A stretch of 64,000 nt of DNA from Gordonia paraffinivorans NBRC 108238. GTDB taxonomy: Bacteria > Actinomycetota > Actinomycetes > Mycobacteriales > Mycobacteriaceae. The DNA lies in NCBI RefSeq assembly GCF_000344155.1, contig NZ_BAOQ01000003.1:115494-179493 (forward strand), in the 5' to 3' direction. A program made the translations under genes and the position numbers. How positions within the stretch are numbered: the first letter of the stretch is position 1; the number at the start of each line of letters is the position of its first letter. The notes beneath the pieces are model-generated. The model was not told the origin of the DNA. It saw nothing but the letters and a program-made list of their open reading frames with translations, and ran no database searches. This document shows, one piece after another, positions 46,144 through 54,673 of the stretch.

Positions 46144-46286
46144 TTCGTTTCGGTGGGGGACAGCTGTCCGGCGCCTGCCGATCTTCTGTGAGGCTCCTGT
46201 GATCGGCTGTCGGGCAAGGGTTTCCCCAGGTTCGCGCGCTAGCCTCGGCGTCGGCGGTGCGGATGCCGTCGCTGGGAGGGTGGCAG

Positions 46287-48035
46287 ATGATGCACGAAGT
46301 GGACGAAACGACCGCGGACGGGCAGGTCCCCGGGCATCCCACCGCATTGTCTCTCCGGATGGCCATTCGTCGTTTCCGCCCGCTGCTCACCGGCTTGAGG
46401 TGGCGACTCGTCGCCGCGATCCTCTGCTATCTGGTCCACGTCGCGACCACGGTCGTCACCGTCGCCGTGTTCGCCCACATCGTCGACGACGTCCTCATCA
46501 CCGGCGATCTGTCGGCCCTGCTCGATCCGCTGCTGGTGTGGATCGCCGCGTCCCTCATCGGTGCGGCGGCCTCGTACGCGGGAGCGGTGCTGACCGGCGG
46601 GGTCACCGAGAAACTCCTTCTCCGGCTGCGCGACCGGTTGTACGTGCACACGCAACGGCTCGCACCGCATGCGCGACATCGATTCGGCACGGGAGATCTC
46701 GTGTCCCGCAACACCTCCGACGTGGAAGCGGTCGACAGTCTGCTGTCCTCCGGGGTCGTCACCGCCGCCGTCGCCGTCGTGAGCCTGATCGTCTATGCCG
46801 TCGCGGCTTTCGTGACCCAGTGGCAGCTCGCCCTGGCTGCCGCGATCCTCGCACCGCTGCTGTGGCTGATCGCCCGCCGTTTCGGCGTCATCGTCAAGCG
46901 TGCGTCGCGCCGGGAACGATCGTCGGCCGGCCGGATCAGTTCCCTGGTCGCCGAGGGCGTCGCCAATGCGTTCGCCATCCAGGCCGCCGGTCAGCTCGAT
47001 TGGGACCGGCGCAGGGTGGGGCGGCAGAGTCGACGATGGCGCGATGCCCGGATGTCGGAGATCCGTGCCGACGCCGCCTTCTCCGAGGCCGTCACCGTCG
47101 TCGAGGTGCTGTGCATGATCGCGGTGATCGTCCTCGGAGCCTGGCAGATATCATCCGGCACAGCGGAACTGGGCACCCTCATCGCGCTGACCGGCTATCT
47201 CGGCTACCTGTACCCGCAGATCCAGACGCTGGGCGGACTCGTCGTCGACGTCACTGCGGCGACCGCGAGCGCCGAACGCGTCGCGCAGGTGCTGGATGCG
47301 CCGGTCGGCGTGGCCGAGACGCTCGACGGAGATGACGTGCCGCCGGGCCCGGTGGCGTCGGCGGTGAGCCTGACCCTGGACGGCGTCTCGTTCGCCTACC
47401 CGCAGACGGATTCGACGGTGCTCGACGACGTGCAGCTGGACATCGACGCCGGCGATCTCGTCGCCATCACCGGACCCAGCGGCGCCGGCAAGAGCACGTT
47501 GACGTACCTGCTGCTGCGGTTCTACGACCCCGACGCGGGCGCGATACTCCTGAACGGCAACGACATCCGGACGATGGACACCCCGACCCTGCGCGCACAC
47601 ATGTCCGTGCTCCATCAGCGGCCGGCACTGATGAGCGGCACGATCGCCGAGAACATCGCGTTCGGAAGCACCGACGTCACCCGCGAGCAGATCGTCGCCG
47701 CCGCGGACCTGGCCGGCGCGACACCGTTCATCCGACGCCTCCCCGGAGGCTTCGACGCCGCGGTCGTCGAACGCGGAGACAATCTCTCCGGTGGACAACA
47801 GCAGCGAGTGGCATTGGCCCGAGCGTTCTTGCGGGACGCGCCCCTGCTGATCCTCGACGAGCCGACCACCGGGCTGGACGCCGAGACCGTCGACGAGGTG
47901 CTGGAACCGCTCGCGAAGCTGGCGTCCTCCCGCACGACGGTGATGATCACCCACGATCCGCGTGTCCTGGCGATCGCGGACCGGCGGATCGAGTTGCGCG
48001 ACGGACGATTTCACACCATGGCCCCATCGGCCTGA
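46287..48035 (+). CDS. ABC transporter half-molecule, permease fused to ATPase
   Basis: This protein of about 582 residues has an N-terminal six-helix type-1 exporter domain (residues about 35-310) and a C-terminal nucleotide-binding domain with Walker A GPSGAGKSTLTYL, Q-loop HQRPALMSG, signature NLSGGQQQRVALARAFL and Walker B LLILDEPTTGLDAE with the H-loop MITHDP. It should work as a homodimeric exporter of drugs, lipids or peptides. GGGAGGG precedes ATG 46287; a GTG at 46257 is in frame but without a ribosome binding site. It is a single-gene unit ending in a bidirectional terminator. Confidence 0.88.
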   Translation: MMHEVDETTADGQVPGHPTALSLRMAIRRFRPLLTGLRWRLVAAILCYLVHVATTVVTVAVFAHIVDDVLITGDLSALLDPLLVWIAASLIGAAASYAGAVLTGGVTEKLLLRLRDRLYVHTQRLAPHARHRFGTGDLVSRNTSDVEAVDSLLSSGVVTAAVAVVSLIVYAVAAFVTQWQLALAAAILAPLLWLIARRFGVIVKRASRRERSSAGRISSLVAEGVANAFAIQAAGQLDWDRRRVGRQSRRWRDARMSEIRADAAFSEAVTVVEVLCMIAVIVLGAWQISSGTAELGTLIALTGYLGYLYPQIQTLGGLVVDVTAATASAERVAQVLDAPVGVAETLDGDDVPPGPVASAVSLTLDGVSFAYPQTDSTVLDDVQLDIDAGDLVAITGPSGAGKSTLTYLLLRFYDPDAGAILLNGNDIRTMDTPTLRAHMSVLHQRPALMSGTIAENIAFGSTDVTREQIVAAADLAGATPFIRRLPGGFDAAVVERGDNLSGGQQQRVALARAFLRDAPLLILDEPTTGLDAETVDEVLEPLAKLASSRTTVMITHDPRVLAIADRRIELRDGRFHTMAPSA

Positions 48036-48088
48036 GCCGGCTTCGCCGACAGGTCGGCCTGAGCACACGGGTCCGCCTGAGCAACGAC

Positions 48089-48123
48089 ACGAGCCCCTGC
48101 CGCGTGAGGCGGCAGGGGCTCGT
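48089..48123. terminator. Bidirectional terminator, copy A
   Basis: ACGAGCCCCTGCCGC pairs perfectly with GCGGCAGGGGCTCGT (15 bp), loop GTGAG. It separates the ABC gene from the convergent small ORF. A nearly identical hairpin recurs at 48907-48945. Confidence 0.85.
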
Positions 48124-48133
48124 CGTCGATGTG

Positions 48134-48259
48134 TCAGCTACCGAAGAACCAGGGGAACTTCCGGGGACGGGCCTGGGGGCGCTGCGGCTGCTTGCGTGGC
48201 TGCGGACCAGGCCCACCGTTGCGCTGCTGCGGCTTGCGGTTCTGGGGCTTGTTCGGCAT
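48134..48259 (-). CDS. Small basic Pro/Gln/Arg-rich protein (41 residues)
   Basis: I do not recognise this protein. The frame reads MPNKPQNRKPQQRNGGPGP at the N-terminus and ends in RPRKFPWFFGS, so it has a highly basic proline-rich body and an aromatic tail. The reverse-strand ATG at 48259 is preceded by AAGGATGG at good spacing, and the stop lies directly before the bidirectional terminator, both of which support a real gene. It may bind nucleic acid or a membrane surface; that is speculation. Confidence 0.55.
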   Translation of the reverse strand: MPNKPQNRKPQQRNGGPGPQPRKQPQRPQARPRKFPWFFGS

Positions 48260-48409
48260 TCGTCCATCCTTGTGTCGAGTTCCGCACCGGGTGTCATCCC
48301 GGGCGGGCCGCAACCTCTCTGTGCGACGAATCCCAAAGTAGGAGCGCAAACTTGGGATACGGATGGTGCGCGCTGTGAGCCTCCTGGGAGTCGACGGACC
48401 CGACAGAAT

Positions 48410-48446
48410 GGTTTCGGCCCCCGCCGATGTGGCGGGGGCCGAAACC
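48410..48446 (-). terminator. Terminator of the truncated mscL copy
   Basis: GGTTTCGGCCCCCGCC pairs perfectly with GGCGGGGGCCGAAACC (16 bp), loop GATGT. It lies just behind the remnant's stop codon. Confidence 0.85.
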
Positions 48447-48459
48447 GTGGTCGAGATGC

Positions 48460-48831
48460 TCAGCGAGAGTGGCGTCCGGGAGCGTCCGGACCGTCACCCG
48501 GGAACTGTTCACCGGGGTACTGCTCATCCGGGTACTGGGAACCGGGGGGAGGGTAGTTGCCCGGAGGCGGGTAGTTGCCAGGCGGCGGGTAGTTCCCCGG
48601 AGCCGGCTGCGGTGTCGGGTACGGCTGGCCTCCCGGACCGCCGGGCTGACCCTGCGGCGAGCCGAACAGGGGCGACGACTGCGGTCCCGACTGGGAGGGA
48701 CCCTGCTGGGACGGCTGACCCGGCTGCGGGGGAGCCGAGATGCGCTGCGTCGTACCGGCACCCGACGGCGACTCGTACGGCGCGAGCGGACCCGACTGGG
48801 GTGCGTACGCCTCGCCGGCCGGCGCGCCCTT
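48460..48831 (-). pseudogene. 5'-truncated duplicate of the mscL C-terminal tail
   Basis: This frame of 123 codons plus stop has no start codon: it is preceded by an in-frame TGA. Its product would match the tail of the intact MscL encoded at 49543-50334: both contain SGAGTTQRISAPPQ or GGAGTTQRISAPPQ, then GGQPYPTPQPAPGNYPPPGN, then PPPGSQYP-EQYPG and end in PGRHSR. The membrane channel part is missing. The reading frame has stayed open, and the terminator is preserved, so the truncation may be fairly recent or the low-complexity tail tolerates drift. The left remnant and the intact copy are separated by an IS3-type fragment. Confidence 0.85.
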
Positions 48832-48906
48832 TCACACCGTGGCGCGGATCGCTTGAGCGAAGCCGAGCCGTCGCTTTCCCGGCACGACTCGGCATCCGGT
48901 GAAATG

Positions 48907-48945
48907 CAACGAGCCCCTGCCGCGCGAGGCGGCAGGGGCTCGTTG
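48907..48945. terminator. Hairpin, copy B of the ABC-gene terminator
   Basis: CAACGAGCCCCTGCCGC pairs perfectly with GCGGCAGGGGCTCGTTG (17 bp), loop GCGAG. The core is almost the same as copy A at 48089-48123, so it was probably duplicated together with neighbouring DNA. Confidence 0.8.
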
Positions 48946-48951
48946 TCCACG

Positions 48952-49140
48952 TGACGTCGTCCCTGGCCGGACACCGGCGTCGACCTGGGCGCGGTGGACC
49001 CACAGCCGAAGCGTCTCAACGTTCATCCCCAACAGCCCCCCGACGTGCCGCAACGCGGCGGTCTCGTGCCGGTGCTCGGGGCGGACCTCGGCGACCATCC
49101 GGACCGCTCGTTCACGCATCTCGTTCGTATACCTGGCCAT
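48952..49140 (-). pseudogene. IS3-family transposase OrfA, N-terminal fragment
   Basis: Reading from ATG 49140 gives MARYTNEMRERAVRMVAEVR and continues to WVHRAQVDAGVRPGTTS, the helix-turn-helix start of IS3-family OrfA proteins (63 recognisable codons; full OrfA is about 90-110). The similarity stops just before the hairpin at 48907-48945, after which the frame encodes unrelated residues. No OrfB and no clear terminal inverted repeat remain. It marks an old insertion between the mscL remnant and intact mscL. Confidence 0.8.
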
Positions 49141-49149
49141 CGTTCCCAT

Positions 49150-49497
49150 CCTGACTGATCAAGCGGAACGAAACCCAGCGCGATTCAGAGGCGACGAAGC
49201 CATGGGCGCGGCTGCGGGACTCCTGCAGGGCGAGACGGGGTCGCCGGACAAATGACAAATCGTCTTGGCGCCATGTCTCGGCCGCGGTGGCTCCGTGGGA
49301 ACGTCGACGACGGTGTCCGCTCACACGAGTTGCATTGCGGCATCGGAGCGAATGTCGTGAACGCCTGCCCGCTCCTACGAGTCGGTGAGGTAGCGGCTGG
49401 GCAGCAGATTCGATGGATCGTCGTGCGTACGACCGCCTCTACGACGGCACGTGTGCCTTCGAACACAAGCCGTCCAGAGCCCAACCCGCACACAACA
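49150..49497. other. Gene-free region between the IS3 fragment and mscL
   Basis: About 350 bp without a supported gene. Long frames here are unlike any known protein and lack ribosome binding sites. It may be remaining insertion-element or duplication scar DNA. Confidence 0.4.
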
Positions 49498-49530
49498 ATT
49501 CGGCCCCTGCCGCGATGGCAGGGGCCGAAT
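49498..49530 (-). terminator. Terminator of mscL
   Basis: ATTCGGCCCCTGCC pairs perfectly with GGCAGGGGCCGAAT (14 bp), loop GCGAT, 12 nt behind the mscL stop codon. Confidence 0.85.
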
Positions 49531-49542
49531 GTCGTTCGTATG

Positions 49543-50334
49543 TCAGCGGGAATGGCGTCCCGGGGAGTCCGGGTTCTCGCCGGGGAAGTCGCCCGGGTAC
49601 TGCTCGCCGGGGTACTGCGACCCGGGCGGCGGGTAGTTGCCCGGCTGCGGGTAGTTGCCGGGCGGCGGGTAGTTGCCGGGCGCCGGCTGCGGCGTCGGAT
49701 AGGGCTGGCCGCCCTGTCCGGGACCGGGGTGCGGAGACTGGTACAGCGGGGACGCCTGCGGCTGCGACGGCGGGCCCTGGGGGGCCTGCTGCTGCGGCGG
49801 TGCCGAGATGCGCTGCGTCGTACCGGCTCCGCCCGGTGCCTCATACGGCGCTTGGCCGCCCGACGGCGAACCGTAGTTCTCGACGACGGGAGCGGAGGGC
49901 TCGCTGAGGTGGTCGGGCAGGTCGCTCTCGGCTTCGGCCTTGGCCTTCGACGTGCTCTCGGGATCGAGCAGGTCGCGGATCTCGGCGAGCAGTGCGACCT
50001 CGGTGACCTCTGCCTTCTTGCCGAAACCGCCCAGCTCGGAAAGCTTGTTGTACGGCAGGATGATGATGAAGTAGACGACCGCGGCGATGATGAGGAAGTT
50101 GATGCACGCGGTGATGACGCTGCCGATGTTGACGAAGGTCGAGGCGTTGTCGGTGATCTGGAAGCCGAGTCCCTCTGCCGCGTCGCTACCGACCGGGATG
50201 GCGTTGATGATCGGCTGGACGATGCCGTCGGTGAAAGCGGTGACGATCGCGGTGAACGCCGCGCCGACGATGACCGCTGTCGCCAGCTCGACGACGTTGC
50301 CCTTCAGTATGAAGTCCTTGAATCCCTTGAGCAC
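49543..50334 (-). CDS. mscL: Large-conductance mechanosensitive channel with long Pro/Gly/Gln tail
   Basis: This 263-residue protein has the MscL core (LKGFKDFILKGNVVELATAV, first helix AVIVGAAFTAIVTAFTDGIV, second helix ITACINFLIIAAVVYFIIIL) and the cytoplasmic helix (EVALLAEIRDLLD). A low-complexity tail of about 115 residues with PGNYPPPGNY repeats follows; ordinary MscL proteins are about 130-150 residues. The GTG at 50334 has AGGAGAGG upstream. The channel opens on osmotic downshock. The tail is duplicated in a truncated copy 0.7 kb away. In M. tuberculosis mscL also sits near moaB2. Confidence 0.92.
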   Translation of the reverse strand: MLKGFKDFILKGNVVELATAVIVGAAFTAIVTAFTDGIVQPIINAIPVGSDAAEGLGFQITDNASTFVNIGSVITACINFLIIAAVVYFIIILPYNKLSELGGFGKKAEVTEVALLAEIRDLLDPESTSKAKAEAESDLPDHLSEPSAPVVENYGSPSGGQAPYEAPGGAGTTQRISAPPQQQAPQGPPSQPQASPLYQSPHPGPGQGGQPYPTPQPAPGNYPPPGNYPQPGNYPPPGSQYPGEQYPGDFPGENPDSPGRHSR

Positions 50335-50614
50335 GGTGTGCGGCCTCTCCTTAGGTGTTCCCGCTCTAGTTCGGCGATTCCATGTGGTCGGTGCGAAACC
50401 CGACATTTGTTGTGCGAACGCGTACCACCCTATCCACGATCGCGAACGGGGCGATCCATTTGGTTCACATCCCCACATGTGTCGTGGACGAAACATGCTT
50501 CTGTGCCTCTGCTTTCCGCAGGGTCTCCGGTGACGATTTCGGGCGAACCGGGCAGATGAGGCGCAGCTCTCGGCTGCGTCGAGCGCGCTCCTGAGGGCCG
50601 GAATGGTTGTCGTC

Positions 50615-51286
50615 TCAGTGCAAGACAACCGCCAGTGCGGAGTCGAGACCCGCTGCCGCGACCCGGTGCGCTGACGCCGCATCCATGGCCAGGAGCACCG
50701 GAGACACGGTCGACCGTCCGCCGAGCGTGCCGTCGGGCGACCCGCCGTCGGCGTGGAGGGCGACAACCGCGCGTCGGGCGAGGACGTCGGCCGAATCGGT
50801 CAGGACGTCGACGACGTCGCCGGGACGAAGCAGCGCGGTCACCGCCTGGTCCGAGAGCCGAACCGGCACAAGACGGGCGTCGGCGTCACCGGTGAGGTCG
50901 GCGGGCAGCCGCGACGACAGCAGACGCGTGTCGGTGAGGATCTCCCCGGCCCGCACCCGACCGGTGACCGTGCGGCCGGCGGCGAGACCGGTGTCGGTGA
51001 TCGCACCGGACGGGACCGTCGCACGGGCCACGCCCAGGGGTCGGAGGTCGCCGGACCCGACCACCTGCCCGGGAACGAGGTCGTGAGCGGCGACGAGCAC
51101 GACGGCTTCGCCGTCGTCCCCGGCCCCGGTGACCGCCACGACGCAGGCGGCGCCGACCAGAGTCACCGCCAGCCCGCGCCGGAGCGCGAGGCTGCGCGTC
51201 CAGCCCGGGCGGAGCGCGTGGCGAACTCGGTCACGGATTCGCGGGGCGAGCGGGTCAGGGGTGTGGAACGCGCGGAAATCGGGCAT
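50615..51286 (-). CDS. SAF-domain (CpaB-like) membrane protein
   Basis: This 223-residue protein has one N-terminal membrane helix (GLAVTLVGAACVVAVTGAG) followed by a SAF domain (VVLVAAHDLVPGQVVGSGDL, GRTVTGRVRAGEILTDTRLL) and an extracytoplasmic C-terminal part (RPGDVVDVLTDS) like that of Flp-pilus CpaB/RcpC. No pilus genes are nearby. ATG 51286 lies 6 nt from a TACCGT -10 box, so translation is probably leaderless. Function unknown; possibly cell-surface polysaccharide or pilus related. Confidence 0.8.
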   Translation of the reverse strand: MPDFRAFHTPDPLAPRIRDRVRHALRPGWTRSLALRRGLAVTLVGAACVVAVTGAGDDGEAVVLVAAHDLVPGQVVGSGDLRPLGVARATVPSGAITDTGLAAGRTVTGRVRAGEILTDTRLLSSRLPADLTGDADARLVPVRLSDQAVTALLRPGDVVDVLTDSADVLARRAVVALHADGGSPDGTLGGRSTVSPVLLAMDAASAHRVAAAGLDSALAVVLH

Positions 51287-51292
51287 ACGCGC

Positions 51293-51298
51293 ACGGTA
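51293..51298 (-). promoter_or_regulatory. -10 box TACCGT of the SAF-domain gene
   Basis: It ends 6 nt before ATG 51286 on the minus strand, consistent with leaderless initiation. Confidence 0.4.
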
Positions 51299-51522
51299 GG
51301 GCCGAGGCCCGGCCGGGCTTCGGCGTTGCCTCCGTGTCCACAGCGGGAGACCCGAGCGATGAACTTGTCCACAGGTACGGGGCGAGCCATCGGGCGGGAC
51401 CTCCGTTACTGTTGCCACGGAACAGAAAGCAAGGGTGTGCCGGGAAGACTGGTCGGCCGCCGTCTCGAACGCGGGCGGTGTCACGTGGACGCGGGAGGCG
51501 TCCCCCGGAACCGAGGAGTTCG

Positions 51523-52812
51523 ATGACCGAACAACCGCCGATGACGACCAGCGCCGAATCGGCCACCGACGACGAGTCCATGCTCTCGCGGCGCGAGCGG
51601 TTCAGAAAGCTCGCCGCCCTCGACACCACCAGTGGTGCGTTGCTCCTCGTGGCAGCGCTCGTCGCCGTCGTCTGGGCGAATTCGCCGTGGCGGGAGACGT
51701 ACTCGTCGTTCCTCCACACCGAGATCGGACCCGAGTCGCTCCACCTGCACATGTCGCTGGCGCACTGGGCGGCCGATGGACTGCTCGTGATCTTCTTCTT
51801 CGTGGTCGGGGTCGAGCTCAAGCACGAGTTCGTCGCCGGTGGTTTGCGCGACCTCAAGCTCGCCGGCGTGCCCATCGCCGCCGCGATCGGCGGCATGATC
51901 ACCCCGGCGTTGTTCTATGTGCTCGTGGTCGCGATCGGGGATCCGGAGGGACTCCGCGGGTGGGCGATCCCCACCGCAACCGACATCGCGTTCGCGCTGG
52001 CGGTTCTCGCGATCTTCGGTCGCGGACTCCCGGTGCCTCTGCGGACGTTCCTGCTGACCCTCGCCGTCGTCGACGACCTGCTGGGCATCATCGTGATCGC
52101 GACCTTCTACACCGACGAGATCGACTTCGCGATGCTCGGCGCCGCACTCGCGGTCATCGTGGTCTTCGGCGTGCTCGTCCGTCAACAGCGCAAGCTGTGG
52201 CCCCTGCTCATCCCGCTGGGCGTGGTGGCCTGGGCGCTGATGCACGCGTCGGGCGTGCACGCCACCGTGGCCGGCGTGCTGCTCGGCTTCACCGTGCCGG
52301 CGATCGCCATCCGGGGCGAGAGCCGACCCCGGACCGAGTGGTTCGACGACGCGGTCCGTCCGTACTCGGCGGCCGTCGCGCTGCCGATCTTCGCCTTCGC
52401 CTCCGCAGGCGTGACGGTCATCGGGGGAGAGGGCTCGATCGTCCAGCCGGTCTCCATCGGCATCGCGCTCGGCCTGGTCGTCGGGAAACTGATCGGCGTG
52501 CTGGGCTCTACGTGGCTCATGACGAGGCTGACCCCGCTCCGGCTGCCCGACGCGATCGGCATCCGAGACCTGCTGCCCATCGGCATGCTCACCGGCGTCG
52601 GCTTCACCGTCGCGCTCCTGATCGCCGAACTCAGCTTCGAGGGCGGCTCCGACGACCACGCCGCGGCCGCCAAGGCGGCGATCCTGTTCGGTTCGCTCGT
52701 GTCCGCGACGCTCGCCGCGGTCCTGCTGCGCTGGGATGCGCGCCAGGCCCGCGACAACGACATGAACCGCGACAACATCCCGGACATGAACCGCGACTAC
52801 ATCGGCGGCTGA
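51523..52812 (+). CDS. nhaA: Na+/H+ antiporter NhaA
   Basis: This 429-residue antiporter has about twelve helices, the family motif WAIPTATDIAFALAVLAIFG, and the ion-binding Asp pair in LAVVDDLLGIIVIATF. The N-terminal MLSRRERFRKLAALDTTSG leads into the first helix. It exchanges cytoplasmic Na+ for protons. CGAGGAG precedes ATG 51523. The C-terminus has a 24-bp duplication encoding DMNRDNIP and DMNRDYIG, and its last 16 bp recur inverted behind the next gene. Confidence 0.92.
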   Translation: MTEQPPMTTSAESATDDESMLSRRERFRKLAALDTTSGALLLVAALVAVVWANSPWRETYSSFLHTEIGPESLHLHMSLAHWAADGLLVIFFFVVGVELKHEFVAGGLRDLKLAGVPIAAAIGGMITPALFYVLVVAIGDPEGLRGWAIPTATDIAFALAVLAIFGRGLPVPLRTFLLTLAVVDDLLGIIVIATFYTDEIDFAMLGAALAVIVVFGVLVRQQRKLWPLLIPLGVVAWALMHASGVHATVAGVLLGFTVPAIAIRGESRPRTEWFDDAVRPYSAAVALPIFAFASAGVTVIGGEGSIVQPVSIGIALGLVVGKLIGVLGSTWLMTRLTPLRLPDAIGIRDLLPIGMLTGVGFTVALLIAELSFEGGSDDHAAAAKAAILFGSLVSATLAAVLLRWDARQARDNDMNRDNIPDMNRDYIGG

Positions 52813-52893
52813 GAGATCCACGACGAGAGGCCCCGGGACCGTCGGGTCCCGGGGCCTCTCGTCGCCTGGGCTACTGCCCGCCGATGTAGTCGC
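52793..52893. repeat. 16-bp exact inverted repeat flanking a terminator
   Basis: GCGACTACATCGGCGG at 52793-52808 (end of nhaA) recurs as its exact reverse complement at 52878-52893, directly behind the stop of the AGCS gene. Both sit symmetrically outside the 20-bp-stem terminator. Confidence 0.85.
52821..52864. terminator. Bidirectional terminator between nhaA and the AGCS gene
   Basis: A perfect 20-bp stem (52821-52840 with 52845-52864) closes a GTCG tetraloop. Confidence 0.9.
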
Positions 52894-54447
52894 TCACTTC
52901 TCGAGCACTTCCTCCGTCGGCCGTCGGCTCTCGTCCGGGTCGTAGGTCTCCCAGAACGTGGCCCCGACGATCCCGAGCGCGACCGGGTCGAAGACCGGGT
53001 CCTTGCCCTGCTTCTTCTGGCGCTCGTAGTCCCGGAGCGCCTTGAACGCCGGTTGCTGCAGGACCAGGATGCCCAGGATGTTGAGCCAGGCCATCAGGCC
53101 CACGCCGATGTCGCCGAGCGTCCAGGCCTCCTCGGCGGTGGACACGGCGCCATAGGCAACCGAGACCAGGATCGCCGCCTGCAGGATCAGCGTGAGGTTC
53201 GCGCCGAGGGTGCTGCGCAGCGGGCGGACGTAGATGGTCGAGGCCTTGCCCATGAGGAACCGCAGGTTGGTCTCGGCCATGTAGTAGTACGCGATGATCG
53301 TCGTCAGGCAGAAGAAGGCCAGCGACACCGCCACGAACGTCGAGCCCGCGCCGCTCCACATGCTGTCGAAACCGATCTGCACGAACGACGGGCCGACCGG
53401 GATGTCGGCCTCGGTGAGCAGACCGCCCTCGCCGAGGACCGGGTTGGAGGCGCTCTCGCCCTCGAAGACCCGGTACGCCCCCGTCGTGATGATCAGGAAT
53501 CCGGTGGCCGAGCAGACGAACAGCGTGTCGATGTAGACGGCGAACGCCTGCACGAAACCCTGCTTGGCGGGATGGGAGACCTCGGCGGCGGCCGCGGCGT
53601 GCGGGCCGGTTCCCTGGCCCGCCTCGTTGGAGTAGATGCCGCGCTTGACGCCCCACATGATCGCGGAGCCGATGATCGAGCCGAACACCGCGTCGGCGCC
53701 GAACGCGCTGGCGAAGATCAGGCGGAACACCTCGGGGACCTGCGAGACGTTGGTGAAGACGACGATCAGCGCGAACACGATGTAGAGCACGGCCATGAAC
53801 GGCACGACGATCGAGGCGAAGGCGGCGATGCGCTTGACGCCGCCGATGATGACGAACGCCAGGATGATGACGATGCCGATCGCCACGGCCCAGTCGGCGA
53901 CACCCCACGCCTGGCTCATCGCGACGGTCATGGAGTTCGACTGGATGCCGGGCAGGAGGACGCCGCAGGCCAGCACCGTCACCGCGGCGAACACGAATCC
54001 GTAGATCTTGAAGAACGGTGCCGCCTTGGTGTGCGCGAACGCCTGGCTGAAGTAGTACGCCGGGCCGCCGCGGTACTCGTTGGTCAGCCGGTCACGCGTC
54101 TTGTAGATCTGGCCGAGCGTGCACTCGACGAACGAGGTCGACGCGCCGAGGAACGCCACCAACCACATCCAGAACATCGCGCCGGGGCCGCCGAACGCGA
54201 TGGCGGTGGCCACGCCGGCGATGTTGCCGGTGCCGACGCGCCCGGCGATCGAGATCATCAGCGCCTGGAACGAGGAGACCCCGTCCGGGGAACTGTGGCC
54301 GCGGAGCATCACGCGGATCATCTCCGGGATGTGGCGAAGCTGGAGTAGGCGGGACCTCACGGAGAAGAACACGCCCGCGCCGAGGCACAGGTACACCAGT
54401 GGATCGCTCCAGATGATGTCGTTGAGTTTGGCGAGGAAATCGGTCAT
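52894..54447 (-). CDS. Alanine/glycine:cation symporter family protein
   Basis: This 517-residue AGCS-family transporter has 10-11 helices and the family motif ISIAGRVGTGNIAGVATAIAF plus GGPAYYFSQAFAHT, GVKRGIYSNEAGQGTGPHAAA. It should import alanine or glycine with Na+ or H+. ATG 54447 has GGGAGTGAG upstream; the longer frame reaching 54609 has no conserved sequence. It is convergent with nhaA, whose Na+ gradient it may share, and divergent from the fmdB gene with its CIRCE site. Confidence 0.9.
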   Translation of the reverse strand: MTDFLAKLNDIIWSDPLVYLCLGAGVFFSVRSRLLQLRHIPEMIRVMLRGHSSPDGVSSFQALMISIAGRVGTGNIAGVATAIAFGGPGAMFWMWLVAFLGASTSFVECTLGQIYKTRDRLTNEYRGGPAYYFSQAFAHTKAAPFFKIYGFVFAAVTVLACGVLLPGIQSNSMTVAMSQAWGVADWAVAIGIVIILAFVIIGGVKRIAAFASIVVPFMAVLYIVFALIVVFTNVSQVPEVFRLIFASAFGADAVFGSIIGSAIMWGVKRGIYSNEAGQGTGPHAAAAAEVSHPAKQGFVQAFAVYIDTLFVCSATGFLIITTGAYRVFEGESASNPVLGEGGLLTEADIPVGPSFVQIGFDSMWSGAGSTFVAVSLAFFCLTTIIAYYYMAETNLRFLMGKASTIYVRPLRSTLGANLTLILQAAILVSVAYGAVSTAEEAWTLGDIGVGLMAWLNILGILVLQQPAFKALRDYERQKKQGKDPVFDPVALGIVGATFWETYDPDESRRPTEEVLEK

Positions 54448-54602
54448 CTCACTCCCGGCGGGTGGCTCTGACGATTGAGCGGGCCACTGGCTGGACCCCG
54501 ACGCGCAGAACACTCTGCCCGACGACGGGCGGATGCACACCCCGATGTCCGAAAAATCCGTTTTGGAAATGATCGTTGTGCCCGGCGTTCCCGCGGGCCC
54601 GC

Positions 54603-54629
54603 TTAGCACTCGGAATGCCTGAGTGCCAA
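54603..54629. promoter_or_regulatory. CIRCE element (HrcA-binding site)
   Basis: TTAGCACTC (54603-54611), 9-bp spacer, GAGTGCCAA (54621-54629). This matches the CIRCE consensus TTAGCACTC-N9-GAGTGCTAA with one mismatch. It lies 45 bp upstream of the fmdB start and just before a TTACACT -10-like box, so HrcA should repress this gene outside heat stress. Confidence 0.9.
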
Positions 54630-54673
54630 GATCGGTTACACTTGTCAGCGTTTACCGACTTTCGGAGGTTCAG

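Noticed and set aside
48294..49019. 241-codon minus frame across the mscL remnant
   Set aside because: It reads the remnant in the wrong frame; the frame matching the MscL tail is the one ending at 48460.
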